Positions 16,078 through 25,766 of a stretch of DNA of 64,000 nucleotides are shown here, piece after piece. A program made the position numbers and the translations under genes. Position 1 is the first letter of the stretch. Each line of letters opens with the position of its first letter. The notes under the pieces are model-generated. The model ran no database searches. It saw only the letters and a list, made by a program, of their open reading frames with translations, and was not told the origin of the DNA. Location of the stretch: contig CAAGHH010000012.1 of NCBI GenBank assembly GCA_900769615.1, forward strand, positions 1-64,000, given 5' to 3'. This stretch comes from Selenomonadales bacterium (GTDB taxonomy: Bacteria; Bacillota; Negativicutes; Selenomonadales; Selenomonadaceae).

Positions 16078-19000
16078 TTATTTGCTAACTAGCATCATAG
16101 CTTGATTTTCACCGATAGTCAGGGTAAGTTCACCATTATTTGCGGTTACTTTTTTACCGGTAAGCTGATCGGTAAAGGTTTTGTTAGCAGCGCCAGCAAC
16201 CTTTAATGTTACTTTTTGGGCTTTGCCGTTATTAAGCGCAACGACACCGAGTTTACCAGAGCCGTCAACTGCCGTGCGCTGATAAGCATAGATATTATCC
16301 TGCGCTAAAATCGTATCGAGATCACCTAAAGCAAAGACATTCTTGTTGTTATTGCGGGCTGCAATAGCTTTTTGATAGAAGCTTTGCAATTCTTTATCTT
16401 CCTTGCCCCACGGGAACGTACGACGGCAATCCGGATCTTTCGAGCCGAACTGACCGGCTTCGTCAGCATAGTAAATAGTCGGCATTCCTGGATAACCAAG
16501 CTCAAAGGCAACTGCCATCTTGAGCCGGCTCTTGCCAAGGTTATAATCAAAGTCTGACTTACTAGCCTGAACTACGCCATCCTTGCCACCGCCATAGAGA
16601 TAAATGGCGCGGGCCGTATCATGCGAATCAACTATATTCATGAGGTCATAGAGTGCCTGTTTCGGATAGTTCTGCCGCAGCTGCGTTAAAACATCATCGC
16701 TGTCCTGAGCTTTGCCGCCCATAACAAAATGCATAAGCGTATCGGAAAGCTTATAGTTCATGACCGAATCCATGCTGTCGCCCATGAAGAACTGCGAACC
16801 GTCCTGCCAAATCTCGCCCAATAGCAGCGGCGTTTCCCCAGTCTGAGTTTTAATGGATTTAACTTCTTCGCGCGTCTTAGCCCAGAATCCCGATGGAACC
16901 TCCTTGGCTACATCAAGCCGCCAGCCAGAAAGTCCATAGTCAAACCATTTCATTATTACACCCTTGTCACCATTACGTCCATAGAGGAGGTAATCGCCAA
17001 GATCCGTATGCAATGGCGTAGCTGCGCTATAACCAGGATAATCTTTATCCCGGAACGGAGCTAAGCTTGAGAAGCTTTGCCAATCATGATAAGCGTATTT
17101 TTCGCCCATCTCATCGCGGGTCTTACTGTTCTTGATATCAAACCAGTTTTCCCAATGATATGGACTGAATACCTGTCCTTCTGCTTCAAGCTGTTTTTTT
17201 GCCTCAGCTTTAGCCGCCTCCAGGCTAAGTCCTTTGGTATTTTGCAAATCATAGATACGGCTCCAATATTCATAAGCACCGACCGTCTTGTATTTGCCAT
17301 AGCGGTCAAAGTAGATGGAGTCGTCGCCAACATGATTATATACGCCATCCATGATGAGATGCATACCACGTTTGTTCATTTCAGCAGTAAGTTTCTGCAA
17401 ATCCTCAAACGTACCGAGGAATGGATCAACGGCGTCATAATCACGGGCATCATAATGGTGGTTAGACGATGCTGCATAGATCGGGTTGAGGTAAATTGCC
17501 GTAATGCCAAGACCTTTTAAATAATCAAGCTTCTTGGTGATACCAGCAATATCACCACCGTAGAAATCATTGCAGTCCCATTTATCCCCATCGAGCGCGC
17601 CAGCACCGGAATTAGCGGGAGGCGTTGCCCAGCTGCGATGCTGAACCGGCTGCGAACCACGCGCCGTATCACGGGCATTATCATTGGCTTTATCACCATT
17701 AAAGAATCGGTCCGGGAATATCTGATAGCAAACAGCTTCTTTTGCCCAATTTGGCGTTTCATAGCCTTTTTTATATGCCGTCAGCTGGAAATATTTAGTG
17801 CCAGCCAGTTTCAGTTCTCCTGTACCGCCAGTCTTGGTATCATCACCATATTCTTTCGTGTCATTTAAAACAAATTTATAACCATAAATTCCATAATCCT
17901 GCGGAGTAAACGAGCCCTGCCAAATATCCTGCCCATCTTTGGTAGCAATCTTCGTCATATTGTAATAAGTCGTAACGCCGGAATCATAATCAGGATTGTA
18001 CTCATCGCCGCCTTTAGCTGTCATATTAGCCTTAGTTACCATGATTTTAGCATTGGTAACATCACCAGCACCCGTCTTAATCTTGAGCGTCACTGGCGTA
18101 CCTTCTTCGACTGCTCCCCACGGACTGCGCTCATCTTTATTCCAGCTGTCATGCGTTACCTTGTCAGCCCGGATACTGCCATCATCGGCAATAATATGTT
18201 TTTTATTGCTATCATAATAAAAAGTTACTTCGGCACTCTTGCTGACATGAATTTTTTGCGTTAAAGGAGCTTGACCTGCCTGATTTATCGTTGCGGTATA
18301 ATCACCAGCAGCAACTTTAGCAGTAGTCTGGAAAAGACCTGACAGCATCAGGTCATACATCGCACCATCAGCAATACCAGCAATCCCCGATATTACTGGC
18401 AGTTCAGCTTTCCCTAGCATTTTATAGCTATGGCTATCGGCAATACGATGCGTCTTATCATTATAATAGAAAGTAACCGTTTCCGGCTTATCGAGGGTAA
18501 CTGAAACGTTAGCACCATCAGCAATACCATTAAGACCATAGTTTTCCGCCCAGCTGCCATTTATTGCTACTTTGTAGTTATAAGTACCTGCCGGCAGATT
18601 TTTAATCGTAAGGCTATAGAAACCATGTTCGCCTGCTGTCATCTTGGTTGCCATATCCGATGGCGCCCATTTAGCAGCGGCTCCGCCAAAAGTTTGCAAG
18701 TCACCAGCTAAAACTACATCGCGCTGATTGGCAAATTTGGCCAGCTCGGCAGCTTTGCCAGCATAATCGTAGGAAATCTCATGAGTTTTTTCATCATAAA
18801 TAAAGGTAACTTCATGATCAGCAGCAAGATGCAACGCTATATTACCGCCATTGGGCTGACCATCCTTACCGTAATTTACGTCCCAGCTGCCGCCCTGAGC
18901 GACCTTGAAATCATAATTGCCCTTTTTCAGCTTACCGGTAAATACCCGATGCCCCTTGCCATCAGGCTTCATCAAAGTCGTGGCATCTGCTGGATCCCAA

Positions 19001-19197
19001 TCTTTAGCGGCTCCTAAAGCACTTTGAAGCGAGCCAACAAGCACAATATCATCAGCACTGACCGCAGCTGCTGCCTGAGCTGCCGAGCATGTTGCTACTA
19101 CTGGTATTACATCCAGTACACCAGCAAAAGGAACTGCCAATAAGCTTAAAGTAAGCGTTGTACCAATAGCCTGACCTAATATTTTCTTACGATTCAT
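16078..19197 (-). CDS. secreted GH13 amylopullulanase/neopullulanase with N-terminal modules
   Basis: This 1039-residue exported enzyme should degrade starch, pullulan or glycogen. After a signal peptide (about 1-43) come two X25-like modules of pullulanases (about 48-145 and 150-245), a shorter related segment (about 250-340), and an N-domain before the catalytic barrel (from CYQIFPDRFFNGD, about residue 500). The four GH13 motifs are visible: DGVYNHVGD, GWRLDVAKE (nucleophile Asp), LLGEIWQDG (acid Glu) and NIVDSHDTAR (stabilising Asp). A C-terminal beta domain ends the protein. There is no SLH domain or LPxTG. The start has GGGAGGATATT. It follows the SLH porin gene beyond a terminator and is probably co-regulated with it. 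Alpha-1,4 versus alpha-1,6 specificity cannot be decided by eye. Confidence 0.88.
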   Translation of the reverse strand: MNRKKILGQAIGTTLTLSLLAVPFAGVLDVIPVVATCSAAQAAAAVSADDIVLVGSLQSALGAAKDWDPADATTLMKPDGKGHRVFTGKLKKGNYDFKVAQGGSWDVNYGKDGQPNGGNIALHLAADHEVTFIYDEKTHEISYDYAGKAAELAKFANQRDVVLAGDLQTFGGAAAKWAPSDMATKMTAGEHGFYSLTIKNLPAGTYNYKVAINGSWAENYGLNGIADGANVSVTLDKPETVTFYYNDKTHRIADSHSYKMLGKAELPVISGIAGIADGAMYDLMLSGLFQTTAKVAAGDYTATINQAGQAPLTQKIHVSKSAEVTFYYDSNKKHIIADDGSIRADKVTHDSWNKDERSPWGAVEEGTPVTLKIKTGAGDVTNAKIMVTKANMTAKGGDEYNPDYDSGVTTYYNMTKIATKDGQDIWQGSFTPQDYGIYGYKFVLNDTKEYGDDTKTGGTGELKLAGTKYFQLTAYKKGYETPNWAKEAVCYQIFPDRFFNGDKANDNARDTARGSQPVQHRSWATPPANSGAGALDGDKWDCNDFYGGDIAGITKKLDYLKGLGITAIYLNPIYAASSNHHYDARDYDAVDPFLGTFEDLQKLTAEMNKRGMHLIMDGVYNHVGDDSIYFDRYGKYKTVGAYEYWSRIYDLQNTKGLSLEAAKAEAKKQLEAEGQVFSPYHWENWFDIKNSKTRDEMGEKYAYHDWQSFSSLAPFRDKDYPGYSAATPLHTDLGDYLLYGRNGDKGVIMKWFDYGLSGWRLDVAKEVPSGFWAKTREEVKSIKTQTGETPLLLGEIWQDGSQFFMGDSMDSVMNYKLSDTLMHFVMGGKAQDSDDVLTQLRQNYPKQALYDLMNIVDSHDTARAIYLYGGGKDGVVQASKSDFDYNLGKSRLKMAVAFELGYPGMPTIYYADEAGQFGSKDPDCRRTFPWGKEDKELQSFYQKAIAARNNNKNVFALGDLDTILAQDNIYAYQRTAVDGSGKLGVVALNNGKAQKVTLKVAGAANKTFTDQLTGKKVTANNGELTLTIGENQAMMLVSK

Positions 19198-19235
19198 AAT
19201 ATCCTCCCGCTAATACCAGCACTTAACAAGGTAAA

Positions 19236-19272
19236 AGAAAAACGACAAACCAAATTGATTCATCGTTTTTCT
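19236..19272 (-). terminator. terminator between SLH porin and GH13 gene
   Basis: A hairpin with arms AGAAAAACGA and TCGTTTTTCT is followed on the minus strand by TTTTACC. It may let only part of the transcripts continue into the amylase gene. Confidence 0.7.
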
Positions 19273-19321
19273 CCCCCCTGACTAAGCTGCCAAGTTTAAA
19301 TATGGTAAGACTGACTTGTTA

Positions 19322-20716
19322 TTAGAAATGGAAATCCATCTGCGTACGGACGAGCGTACGTTTGTTGTTGGAATTAGCAATCTGTTTTTGTTTGGAGAAC
19401 ATCGTTTCCCACTCAACATTTTTCCAAGGAACGTATTTAGCGCCGATAATCCAGCCTTTGCTGCCAGCGCTGCCGTTGTAGAACAAGGAACCCCATTCAT
19501 CATCACCGGAAATAGTACCATTTGTACCGAAACGATAATAACGGGTATAGAGCTGATAGCTGCCTTTTTTCTGTAAATCAGTGTTGCGATAATTTAGACG
19601 CAAGAACAAGCTGTTGTTCTGATAGTCAGCATTCGTCTGCACATAATCCGTGATGAAACGGACATCTTTGGCTACATCCAGCCAGCCGCTGGCAACATAA
19701 GCTTTATCATACTGTACTGTATGCGGTCCCCAAGATTCCAAATGGCTAGTATCTTGTTCATAAACATCGCCCTTAGACTTACTATTCTTAGCCACCGCAA
19801 AATTAATGCCGGCACTATGACCAACATTACCCCAAGTACCAGCACCATACCAGCTTTCATGGTTGCCAGCGCCAGTTGAGCTGAACCAGAAACCGCTAGC
19901 CGTCAAATTCGTGCCTTTTACCGGAACGCCAAATTGGAAACCATCAGATTCAGTGCCAAAGAGGACATTTTGCTGACCCAAACCGCGCCAAGCTCTACCA
20001 ACAGAAATCCAGCTGCCATTTTGCGGATTATAACCTTCTACCCAAATACGCTGGATATTGCCATCATGACCTGACCATCTTTTAGCTCTTGTTTTAGTTG
20101 CACCATCCTGCCAACTTCCGGATTCATTTTCATGATCATGTCCATCGTTGTAGAAGGAATTTTTCTCTAACTGGAAGCAGGCTTTCCAATTGTCATTAAC
20201 TTTATAAGCACCATTCATGCTCATATAGAAACGGTTATTGTCCTTGTTATAGGAATCAGCCTCTCCCTGCTTGGAATATTTATCATAGTCATACTGCACG
20301 CGGACAAAACCATTTACTGACAATTTGCCGGCAATGCTGTTTTTCAAATCATCAATGTCTTTAGTGTTTTGGTTAACCTGATTTTTCAGTGTGCCAATTT
20401 CACTGGCATATTCAGCCTCTAATTTATCAAGAACGGCTTTATCGCCGAAGCTGCCATTGCCCTTCTGCATAGCTTTAGCTACGATGGATGCCATTTCATA
20501 ACGAGTCATCGTGCGGCCACCCTGGAAGGTGTTGTCACCCATACCCTCGATTACGCCTTCTTTAGCGAGATAATCGAGAGCTTCATAGGACCAATGATCT
20601 TTCGGTACATCGGTGAAGCTGTCAGCGCTGGCAGCACTTGCCGTAGTCGTTCCACCGACCAAGCCAGCAGCCAAACCAAGACCTGCCAAGAGTGTTAAAG
20701 CCTTCTTGTTTCTCAT
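19322..20716 (-). CDS. SLH-domain outer-membrane porin (OmpM type)
   Basis: A signal peptide (to about residue 29) is followed by one SLH domain (about 32-85, SFTDVPKDHWSYEALDYLAKEGVIEG...TRYEMASIVAKAM), a coiled-coil stalk (about 95-130) and a beta-barrel ending in QMDFHF. In Negativicutes such proteins tie the outer membrane to the cell wall, with the SLH domain binding polyaminated peptidoglycan, and form general porins. The frame opens at 20770, but ATG 20716 has AAAGGAAG upstream and starts the signal peptide. The neighbouring secreted amylase and PTS suggest a role in maltodextrin entry. Barrel motifs are shared with the porin at 5303-6802. Confidence 0.92.
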   Translation of the reverse strand: MRNKKALTLLAGLGLAAGLVGGTTTASAASADSFTDVPKDHWSYEALDYLAKEGVIEGMGDNTFQGGRTMTRYEMASIVAKAMQKGNGSFGDKAVLDKLEAEYASEIGTLKNQVNQNTKDIDDLKNSIAGKLSVNGFVRVQYDYDKYSKQGEADSYNKDNNRFYMSMNGAYKVNDNWKACFQLEKNSFYNDGHDHENESGSWQDGATKTRAKRWSGHDGNIQRIWVEGYNPQNGSWISVGRAWRGLGQQNVLFGTESDGFQFGVPVKGTNLTASGFWFSSTGAGNHESWYGAGTWGNVGHSAGINFAVAKNSKSKGDVYEQDTSHLESWGPHTVQYDKAYVASGWLDVAKDVRFITDYVQTNADYQNNSLFLRLNYRNTDLQKKGSYQLYTRYYRFGTNGTISGDDEWGSLFYNGSAGSKGWIIGAKYVPWKNVEWETMFSKQKQIANSNNKRTLVRTQMDFHF

Positions 20717-20792
20717 AATTCCAAAACTTCCTTTCCCTCCGGTAAGCAATTTTCTTGCGTTACCAAACATTCAAACAATTCTTTTTATATAA

Positions 20793-20858
20793 ATAATATC
20801 TTTTCCTTCTTTCCTGGTTACGCAGAAAAGATATTATCATATAAACATACGTTTATAT
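20793..20858 (-). promoter_or_regulatory. leader stem-loop and upstream palindrome of SLH porin gene
   Basis: Two elements sit side by side. A 13-base perfect inverted repeat (ATAATATCTTTTC, 20793-20805, with its complement at 20825-20837) could form a stem-loop in the porin mRNA leader. Directly upstream an ATATAAAC/GTTTATAT palindrome (20839-20858) has operator character and adjoins a GATAAT that may be the -10. Confidence 0.5.
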
Positions 20859-20880
20859 CTCATTTTATAGCGGTACCGCC

Positions 20881-20902
20881 CGTTGCGCCTTGTGGCGCAA
20901 CG
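20881..20902. terminator. GC-rich hairpin after the HAD gene
   Basis: A perfect 9-base stem (CGTTGCGCC/GGCGCAACG) with a four-base loop follows the HAD phosphatase gene. There is no T-run, so termination is only presumed; it could also protect the transcript end. Confidence 0.45.
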
Positions 20903-20950
20903 CTCGGAACTGCCATAATTTATGGGGATAAAATATGTTTAAGGGGCTGA

Positions 20951-21724
20951 TTAAATATTGTCTAAAAGCATCGCACCGACACTGGCATAAGCCTGACGGG
21001 CTTTAGCTTTTATCTCATCTCTAGCGGTGTCAACCGTAAAGCCATCAAAGGCTTCAATCATCGGCAGGTCATTTATCTCATCGCCAATCGAGAATACTTC
21101 CGGCGTTTCCCACGCCATCAGCTCGATAAGCTTTTCGATTCCCTGACGTTTGCTGACACCATTGGGTGTAATATCAAGACTGCACCGGTTAGGATAAGCA
21201 TGAATATACTCACCATAACGGGAATTTAAAATCTTGCTGACTTCCAGCGACTCACTAGCCTCAGGATAACCCAGTGAAAACTGATGAATCCTCGGCAAGC
21301 TCATGATGTCTTTTTCTTCAATATTGACTATCTTAAAATCCCATTGCCGAGCCTCGCGGCTTATCCACGAGCCTTCCCGTTCATGATAAAGATAAGTCTT
21401 ATCCGCAGCGGAAAAAGCAAAATGGAAGGAACGGCGCACGCCTGGTTCTTTTACCATCTCGGCAAGTATTCTGAGCGGAATCTCACCTTGCCATAACGGA
21501 CTGCCATCACTGCGGCAGATAAGTCCGCCATTGTTGCACACCGCATAATCTGACTCTATACCATAGTGTTTTAACTGCGGTGCCAGCATACCATAGTCGC
21601 GGCCGGTTACTACTCCAAATTTATGACCAGCAAGGCGCCACTTGTGAACTGCCTCGGCATCACTTTTGGCTATTTCTTCATTGCGAAACAAAGTACCATC
21701 GTAATCGCTAGCGGCTATTTTCAT
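20951..21724 (-). CDS. Cof-type HAD phosphatase
   Basis: This 257-residue protein is a haloacid-dehalogenase-superfamily hydrolase of the Cof/YbiV class, which dephosphorylate sugar phosphates and related molecules. Motif I is SDYDGTLF (nucleophile Asp), motif II VVTGRD, the motif III Lys precedes GIEKL, and motif IV is SIGDEINDLPMI. The gene ends the alpha-glucan operon and touches the GH13 glucosidase gene by one base, indicating coupling. It may relieve sugar-phosphate build-up after PTS uptake; that is inference. Confidence 0.85.
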   Translation of the reverse strand: MKIAASDYDGTLFRNEEIAKSDAEAVHKWRLAGHKFGVVTGRDYGMLAPQLKHYGIESDYAVCNNGGLICRSDGSPLWQGEIPLRILAEMVKEPGVRRSFHFAFSAADKTYLYHEREGSWISREARQWDFKIVNIEEKDIMSLPRIHQFSLGYPEASESLEVSKILNSRYGEYIHAYPNRCSLDITPNGVSKRQGIEKLIELMAWETPEVFSIGDEINDLPMIEAFDGFTVDTARDEIKAKARQAYASVGAMLLDNI

Positions 21725-23415
21725 TATGCTTCACCTGCCTTCACTAAATAACATACTGCTTCATACGGCCGCAAAACCCCAACTTGCGTACCATCCTGTG
21801 ACGAAATTACCTGCTTAGCTTCAGCCAATTCTGCCAGCTCATAAGTCACCTCATGGTCAGCAAAATTTACTAAAGTTACTACTTCCCTGCCTGCCAGCTT
21901 ACGTTTAAATGCATATATTTCTTTGCTATCCTGCAAGATTTCCTGATAATCCCCCTGCTGCAAAATATCACTAGCAGCACTATCAGAACGCACGCGCCAA
22001 AGCTTACGATAATATGCAAGTACCGAATTTTCATCCTTTGCTTCGCTTTCAACACAGCAATTGCGATAATCATCATGCACTGGGAGCCAAGGTGTCCCCT
22101 CGGTAAAACCAGCCTGATGCTGTCGCGTCCACTGCATCGGCGTCCGCGCATTATCACGGCTGTAACGATGAACGAGCTTCATAGCTTCGCTATCACTAAA
22201 GCCTTCTTCCCTAGCCAAATCATACTGTCCATGAGACTGAATATCGTCATAATCATTAATTGACGACCATGACACATTATCCATACCTAACTCCTGTCCT
22301 TCAAAAATGAAGGGCGTCCCCCGCAGAGTAAGTAATACTGTTGCCATAGCTTTAGCCGTAAGATTATTATCTGCCCCATCCGGGAAGAAATGTCTGACTG
22401 AGCGCAGCTGATCATGATTTTCAAAGAAAATCGGATACCAGCCATTGTCAGCTGTTGCTGTCTGACTAGCCGTAAGCGCCTGTTTTAGTCCTGGGATAAT
22501 CTTCGGTGTGTAACCAGTAGCGCAATGCCACAAGTCACCATTGGTAAATTCCAAAGTCATATGACTAAACTCGAAAAGCATGTCAAATACGCCGGTGTCA
22601 CCGACCCAGTCTTTTAAATCATCAGGACCGACACCATTGGCCTCTGCTACCGTAAAGATATCATGTCCAGCAAAAACTTTGTCCTTGAATTCATGCAGGA
22701 AATCCAAAATTCCCGGTGTATTAGCAAGTACACTATGGATATTTACCATACCATCATTGCTGTCAGGAACACCATCAACAAACTCAGCTGGCTTTTTGAT
22801 ATAGACAATCGCATCAATGCGGAATCCCCCTACGCCTTTATCAAGCCAAAAGTTAGCTGCATCATAAAGTGCCTGCCGGACCTCCGGATTTTCCCAGTTT
22901 AAATCTGGCTGAGCTTCAGCGAACGTGTGCAGATAATACTGCTGCCGTTCTTCACACCAAGTCCAGGCACTGCCGCCAAAGATTGCCCGCCAATTAGTTG
23001 GTGCTGAGCCATCCGGCTTAGCATCCCGCCAAATGTACCAGTCAGCTTTGGCATTAGTTCTGTCCTGCTTGGATTCAATGAACCAAGGATGTTTATCGGA
23101 TGAATGATTATAGACCAAATCCATCACGATACGAATATTGCGTTTCTTGGCTTCTGCAATCAGCTTTTCCATATCTGCCATTGAACCATACATCGGATCA
23201 ATAGCCGTATAATCAGCGATATCATAACCATTATCCACCATCGGTGACGGATATATCGGTGTCAGCCAAATAGCGCCAGTTCCTAAAGTTTTTAAATAAT
23301 CCAATTTGCTGGTAATACCGGCAATGTCACCTTGGCCACTGCCCGTGGTATCCATAAAACTTTTCGGATAAACCTGATAAACAACTGTTTTTTGCCACCA
23401 TTTCAAGTCTTTCAT
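21724..23415 (-). CDS. GH13 alpha-glucosidase / phospho-alpha-glucosidase
   Basis: This cytoplasmic GH13 enzyme (563 residues) has the shape of oligo-1,6-glucosidases and trehalose-6-phosphate hydrolases: WWQKTVVYQVYPKSF at the start, DLVYNHSSDKHPWF, GFRIDAIVYIKKP (nucleophile), TVAEANGV (acid Glu) and FFENHDQLR. It follows the PTS EIICBA gene, so it probably splits the imported disaccharide phosphate (maltose-, isomaltose- or trehalose-6'-phosphate). TreC and MalL types cannot be told apart here with confidence, so no symbol is given. A long hairpin lies between this gene and the PTS gene. Confidence 0.87.
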   Translation of the reverse strand: MKDLKWWQKTVVYQVYPKSFMDTTGSGQGDIAGITSKLDYLKTLGTGAIWLTPIYPSPMVDNGYDIADYTAIDPMYGSMADMEKLIAEAKKRNIRIVMDLVYNHSSDKHPWFIESKQDRTNAKADWYIWRDAKPDGSAPTNWRAIFGGSAWTWCEERQQYYLHTFAEAQPDLNWENPEVRQALYDAANFWLDKGVGGFRIDAIVYIKKPAEFVDGVPDSNDGMVNIHSVLANTPGILDFLHEFKDKVFAGHDIFTVAEANGVGPDDLKDWVGDTGVFDMLFEFSHMTLEFTNGDLWHCATGYTPKIIPGLKQALTASQTATADNGWYPIFFENHDQLRSVRHFFPDGADNNLTAKAMATVLLTLRGTPFIFEGQELGMDNVSWSSINDYDDIQSHGQYDLAREEGFSDSEAMKLVHRYSRDNARTPMQWTRQHQAGFTEGTPWLPVHDDYRNCCVESEAKDENSVLAYYRKLWRVRSDSAASDILQQGDYQEILQDSKEIYAFKRKLAGREVVTLVNFADHEVTYELAELAEAKQVISSQDGTQVGVLRPYEAVCYLVKAGEA

Positions 23416-23443
23416 AATGAGTCTTACCTTTCCATTTGGTTAA

Positions 23444-23475
23444 TTGTCTGCCGTGCCGATTGGCACGGCAGACAA
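23444..23475 (-). other. intercistronic stem-loop
   Basis: A perfect 14-base stem (TTGTCTGCCGTGCC and its complement) with a GATT loop lies between the EIICBA and GH13 genes. No T-run follows, so it is more likely a transcript-stabilising or processing element that sets the ratio of the two proteins than a terminator. Confidence 0.6.
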
Positions 23476-23487
23476 CAGCCTGGGTTC

Positions 23488-25611
23488 TTAGAATTCTATT
23501 ACTGGAGTTTCGCCTGCTTTAACTGTCTGATCTGGAGCTTTTTTCATGTGTGCATACTCATTGGAGTTAGTCACCGCCATGATAACCGTATCCTGATAGC
23601 CAGCCTCAGCTATAACCTTGCGGTCAAACTGGATAAGCGGCGTGCCGGCTTTAACTTTAGCACCATTCTGCGTCAAGAGCTTAAATCCTTTGCCAGCAAG
23701 TTTTACCGTGTCTACACCGATGTGAATAAGCATTTCAGCACCATTTTCAAAGCGCAGACCGATAGCATGGAGTGAATCCTCCATAATCATCGTGACCTCA
23801 GCATCTGCTGGAGCTACTACTGTATCAGTTTCTGGATTGATAGCTACGCCATCACCCATCATCTTCTGTGAGAACATCTCATCTTTTACTTCACTCATAT
23901 CAATGAGTTTACCAGTTACGCAAGCCTTAATATTCATAGCAAGGCTAGACATTGCTGGCTCTTTACTGCTCTTTTTCGGCTCATCTTCTTTTGGCAGTGA
24001 AGAAATATCGCCGCCTTTAACTAAAGCATCGAAGTAACCACGAACCTGCGGTACATTCATACCAACAATAACCTGAATGGCATGACCATTTTTAACAAGA
24101 CCATAAGCACCAGCTTTGGTAAATTTGCTCGTAGCTGCTACTTTATCCGGGTCAGCGACTGAAACTCTGAGACGCGTTGCACAGTTAGTTACTTCTTTAA
24201 TATTAGAAGGACCACCTAAGCAGTCAAGATATACGCGAGCCTGAATTGCCAGTTTATTACCAGCAAGACCCATTTCTTCCATTTCTTTCTTAGCTTTATA
24301 CTCAGCCTTGGAGAAGAGTTTATCTTCGACATCATCGTCCGTACGACCAGGTGTCATATAGTTTTTCTTGAGAATGAGCCAACGGAAAGCTACGAAATAA
24401 ATAACGGTAAAGCAAAGACCTACTACAATCTGAATCAAATACGTACCAGCATGATACTGGAAGAGCGGAATCCAGTTCTGAACGAAGCAGTCGATAAGAC
24501 CACCGCCGAAGTTACCTGATAGTCCGAAGAAGTAAAGTGCTGCGGAAAGGGTAGCTGCCAATACCGCATGCAGAGCATAAAGCAGTGGAGCTACAAAGAG
24601 GAAGGTGAACTCAAGTGGTTCAGTAATACCGCAAAGTACAGCGGTAAGTGTTGCTGGGATAAGGAGTGCGGCCGTCTTTTTCCGTTTTTCCGGACGAGCG
24701 CACATGTAAATAGCAAGAGCGGCACCAGGAAGACCAAATACTTTAGAGCTGCCGTGGAGAGCAAAACCGCCCTGCGGGAACATTTCTTTAAGGCTATGAG
24801 CGCTGGTAGCAAAATCATTTAAGTGCTGCAGCCAGTAAGCCTGAATACCGCCATCGCAGACAGCCGGTCCAAAGATGAATGGCAGATAAATGAAGTGATG
24901 CAGACCTGCCGGGAGAAGAATACGCTCTGAGAACGTGTAGCACCATACGCCGACGATACCACTAGTTTTTAAGAACTCCTGGAAGTTCATAATCGCATGC
25001 TGAACTGCTGGCCAAACCATGCAGAAGATGAATGCCATCGGTATCATAACTGCAAAGCCAACGGCTACGACAAAAGCCGGACCTTTGAAAATTCCGAGCC
25101 ACTCAGGAACTTCCGTATCATAGAAGCGATTATGAAGATATGCCGAAACACAAGCAATGAAGATAGCACCGAGCATACCCATATCAAGCGTCTTGATATT
25201 AGCAATCATAGCAAGACCAGTGCCGGCACCAGCCTTCTGTGCATAATCAACACCGAAGAAGTCACCATTTAAAGTAAGGAAACCAGATATAAAGTAGTTA
25301 AATACTAAGTAAATAACGAATGATTCCATTGCTGCGCGGCCCGGTTCTTTTTTGGCAAAACCGATTGGCACGGCAATCGCAAACAAGAGCGGCATCTGGG
25401 CAAATACTGTCCAAGCACCTTGCTCAACTACAAACCAGAAATCATACCAGATAGTTCCTTTATCAGCAATCGCACCTAAAAGCATGGTGTTTTTGCAAAT
25501 AATGGAAAGGGCTACCGTGAGACCAAAGAAGGCGAACAGGATAACCGGCGTGTACATTGCTCCGCCGAATCGCTGCATACCTTGCATGATTTTGTCCTTA
25601 TCAATAGACAT
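23488..25611 (-). CDS. malP: PTS glucose/maltose-family EIICBA
   Basis: This 707-residue fusion has EIIC (about 1-430, opening MQRFGGAMYTPVILFAFFGL), EIIB (about 455-530, phosphocysteine in TNCATRLRVSV) and EIIA (about 570-700, phosphohistidine in MLIHIGVDTVKLAGKGF). It imports and phosphorylates a sugar. The family includes MalP, PtsG and NagE; the adjacent MalR-like regulator, the alpha-glucosidase and the secreted amylase make maltose or a maltodextrin-derived disaccharide the best guess, and the symbol is given in that sense. The start has a GGAGGGAAAAG ribosome site. A long structured leader precedes it. Confidence 0.85.
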   Translation of the reverse strand: MSIDKDKIMQGMQRFGGAMYTPVILFAFFGLTVALSIICKNTMLLGAIADKGTIWYDFWFVVEQGAWTVFAQMPLLFAIAVPIGFAKKEPGRAAMESFVIYLVFNYFISGFLTLNGDFFGVDYAQKAGAGTGLAMIANIKTLDMGMLGAIFIACVSAYLHNRFYDTEVPEWLGIFKGPAFVVAVGFAVMIPMAFIFCMVWPAVQHAIMNFQEFLKTSGIVGVWCYTFSERILLPAGLHHFIYLPFIFGPAVCDGGIQAYWLQHLNDFATSAHSLKEMFPQGGFALHGSSKVFGLPGAALAIYMCARPEKRKKTAALLIPATLTAVLCGITEPLEFTFLFVAPLLYALHAVLAATLSAALYFFGLSGNFGGGLIDCFVQNWIPLFQYHAGTYLIQIVVGLCFTVIYFVAFRWLILKKNYMTPGRTDDDVEDKLFSKAEYKAKKEMEEMGLAGNKLAIQARVYLDCLGGPSNIKEVTNCATRLRVSVADPDKVAATSKFTKAGAYGLVKNGHAIQVIVGMNVPQVRGYFDALVKGGDISSLPKEDEPKKSSKEPAMSSLAMNIKACVTGKLIDMSEVKDEMFSQKMMGDGVAINPETDTVVAPADAEVTMIMEDSLHAIGLRFENGAEMLIHIGVDTVKLAGKGFKLLTQNGAKVKAGTPLIQFDRKVIAEAGYQDTVIMAVTNSNEYAHMKKAPDQTVKAGETPVIEF

Positions 25612-25715
25612 TTTTCTTTTCCCTCCGATTTTTCAGAATACCTCAATGACATAAACTTAACATTGACCATCCCGCTTTTTATTGGTTCCTTTTGCTTCTC
25701 CGTGATTTCATAATA

Positions 25716-25755
25716 AACAAAAAAGACCACGAACACAATAGGTTCGCGGTCTTTC
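25716..25755 (-). terminator. terminator/attenuator in the malP leader
   Basis: A hairpin with arms AAAGACCGCGAAC and GTTCGTGGTCTTT is followed on the minus strand by a T-run. It lies after the RpiR gene and about 105 bases before the EIICBA start, so it either ends the regulator transcript or attenuates the PTS operon. Confidence 0.75.
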
Positions 25756-25766
25756 GGCACTACGCC

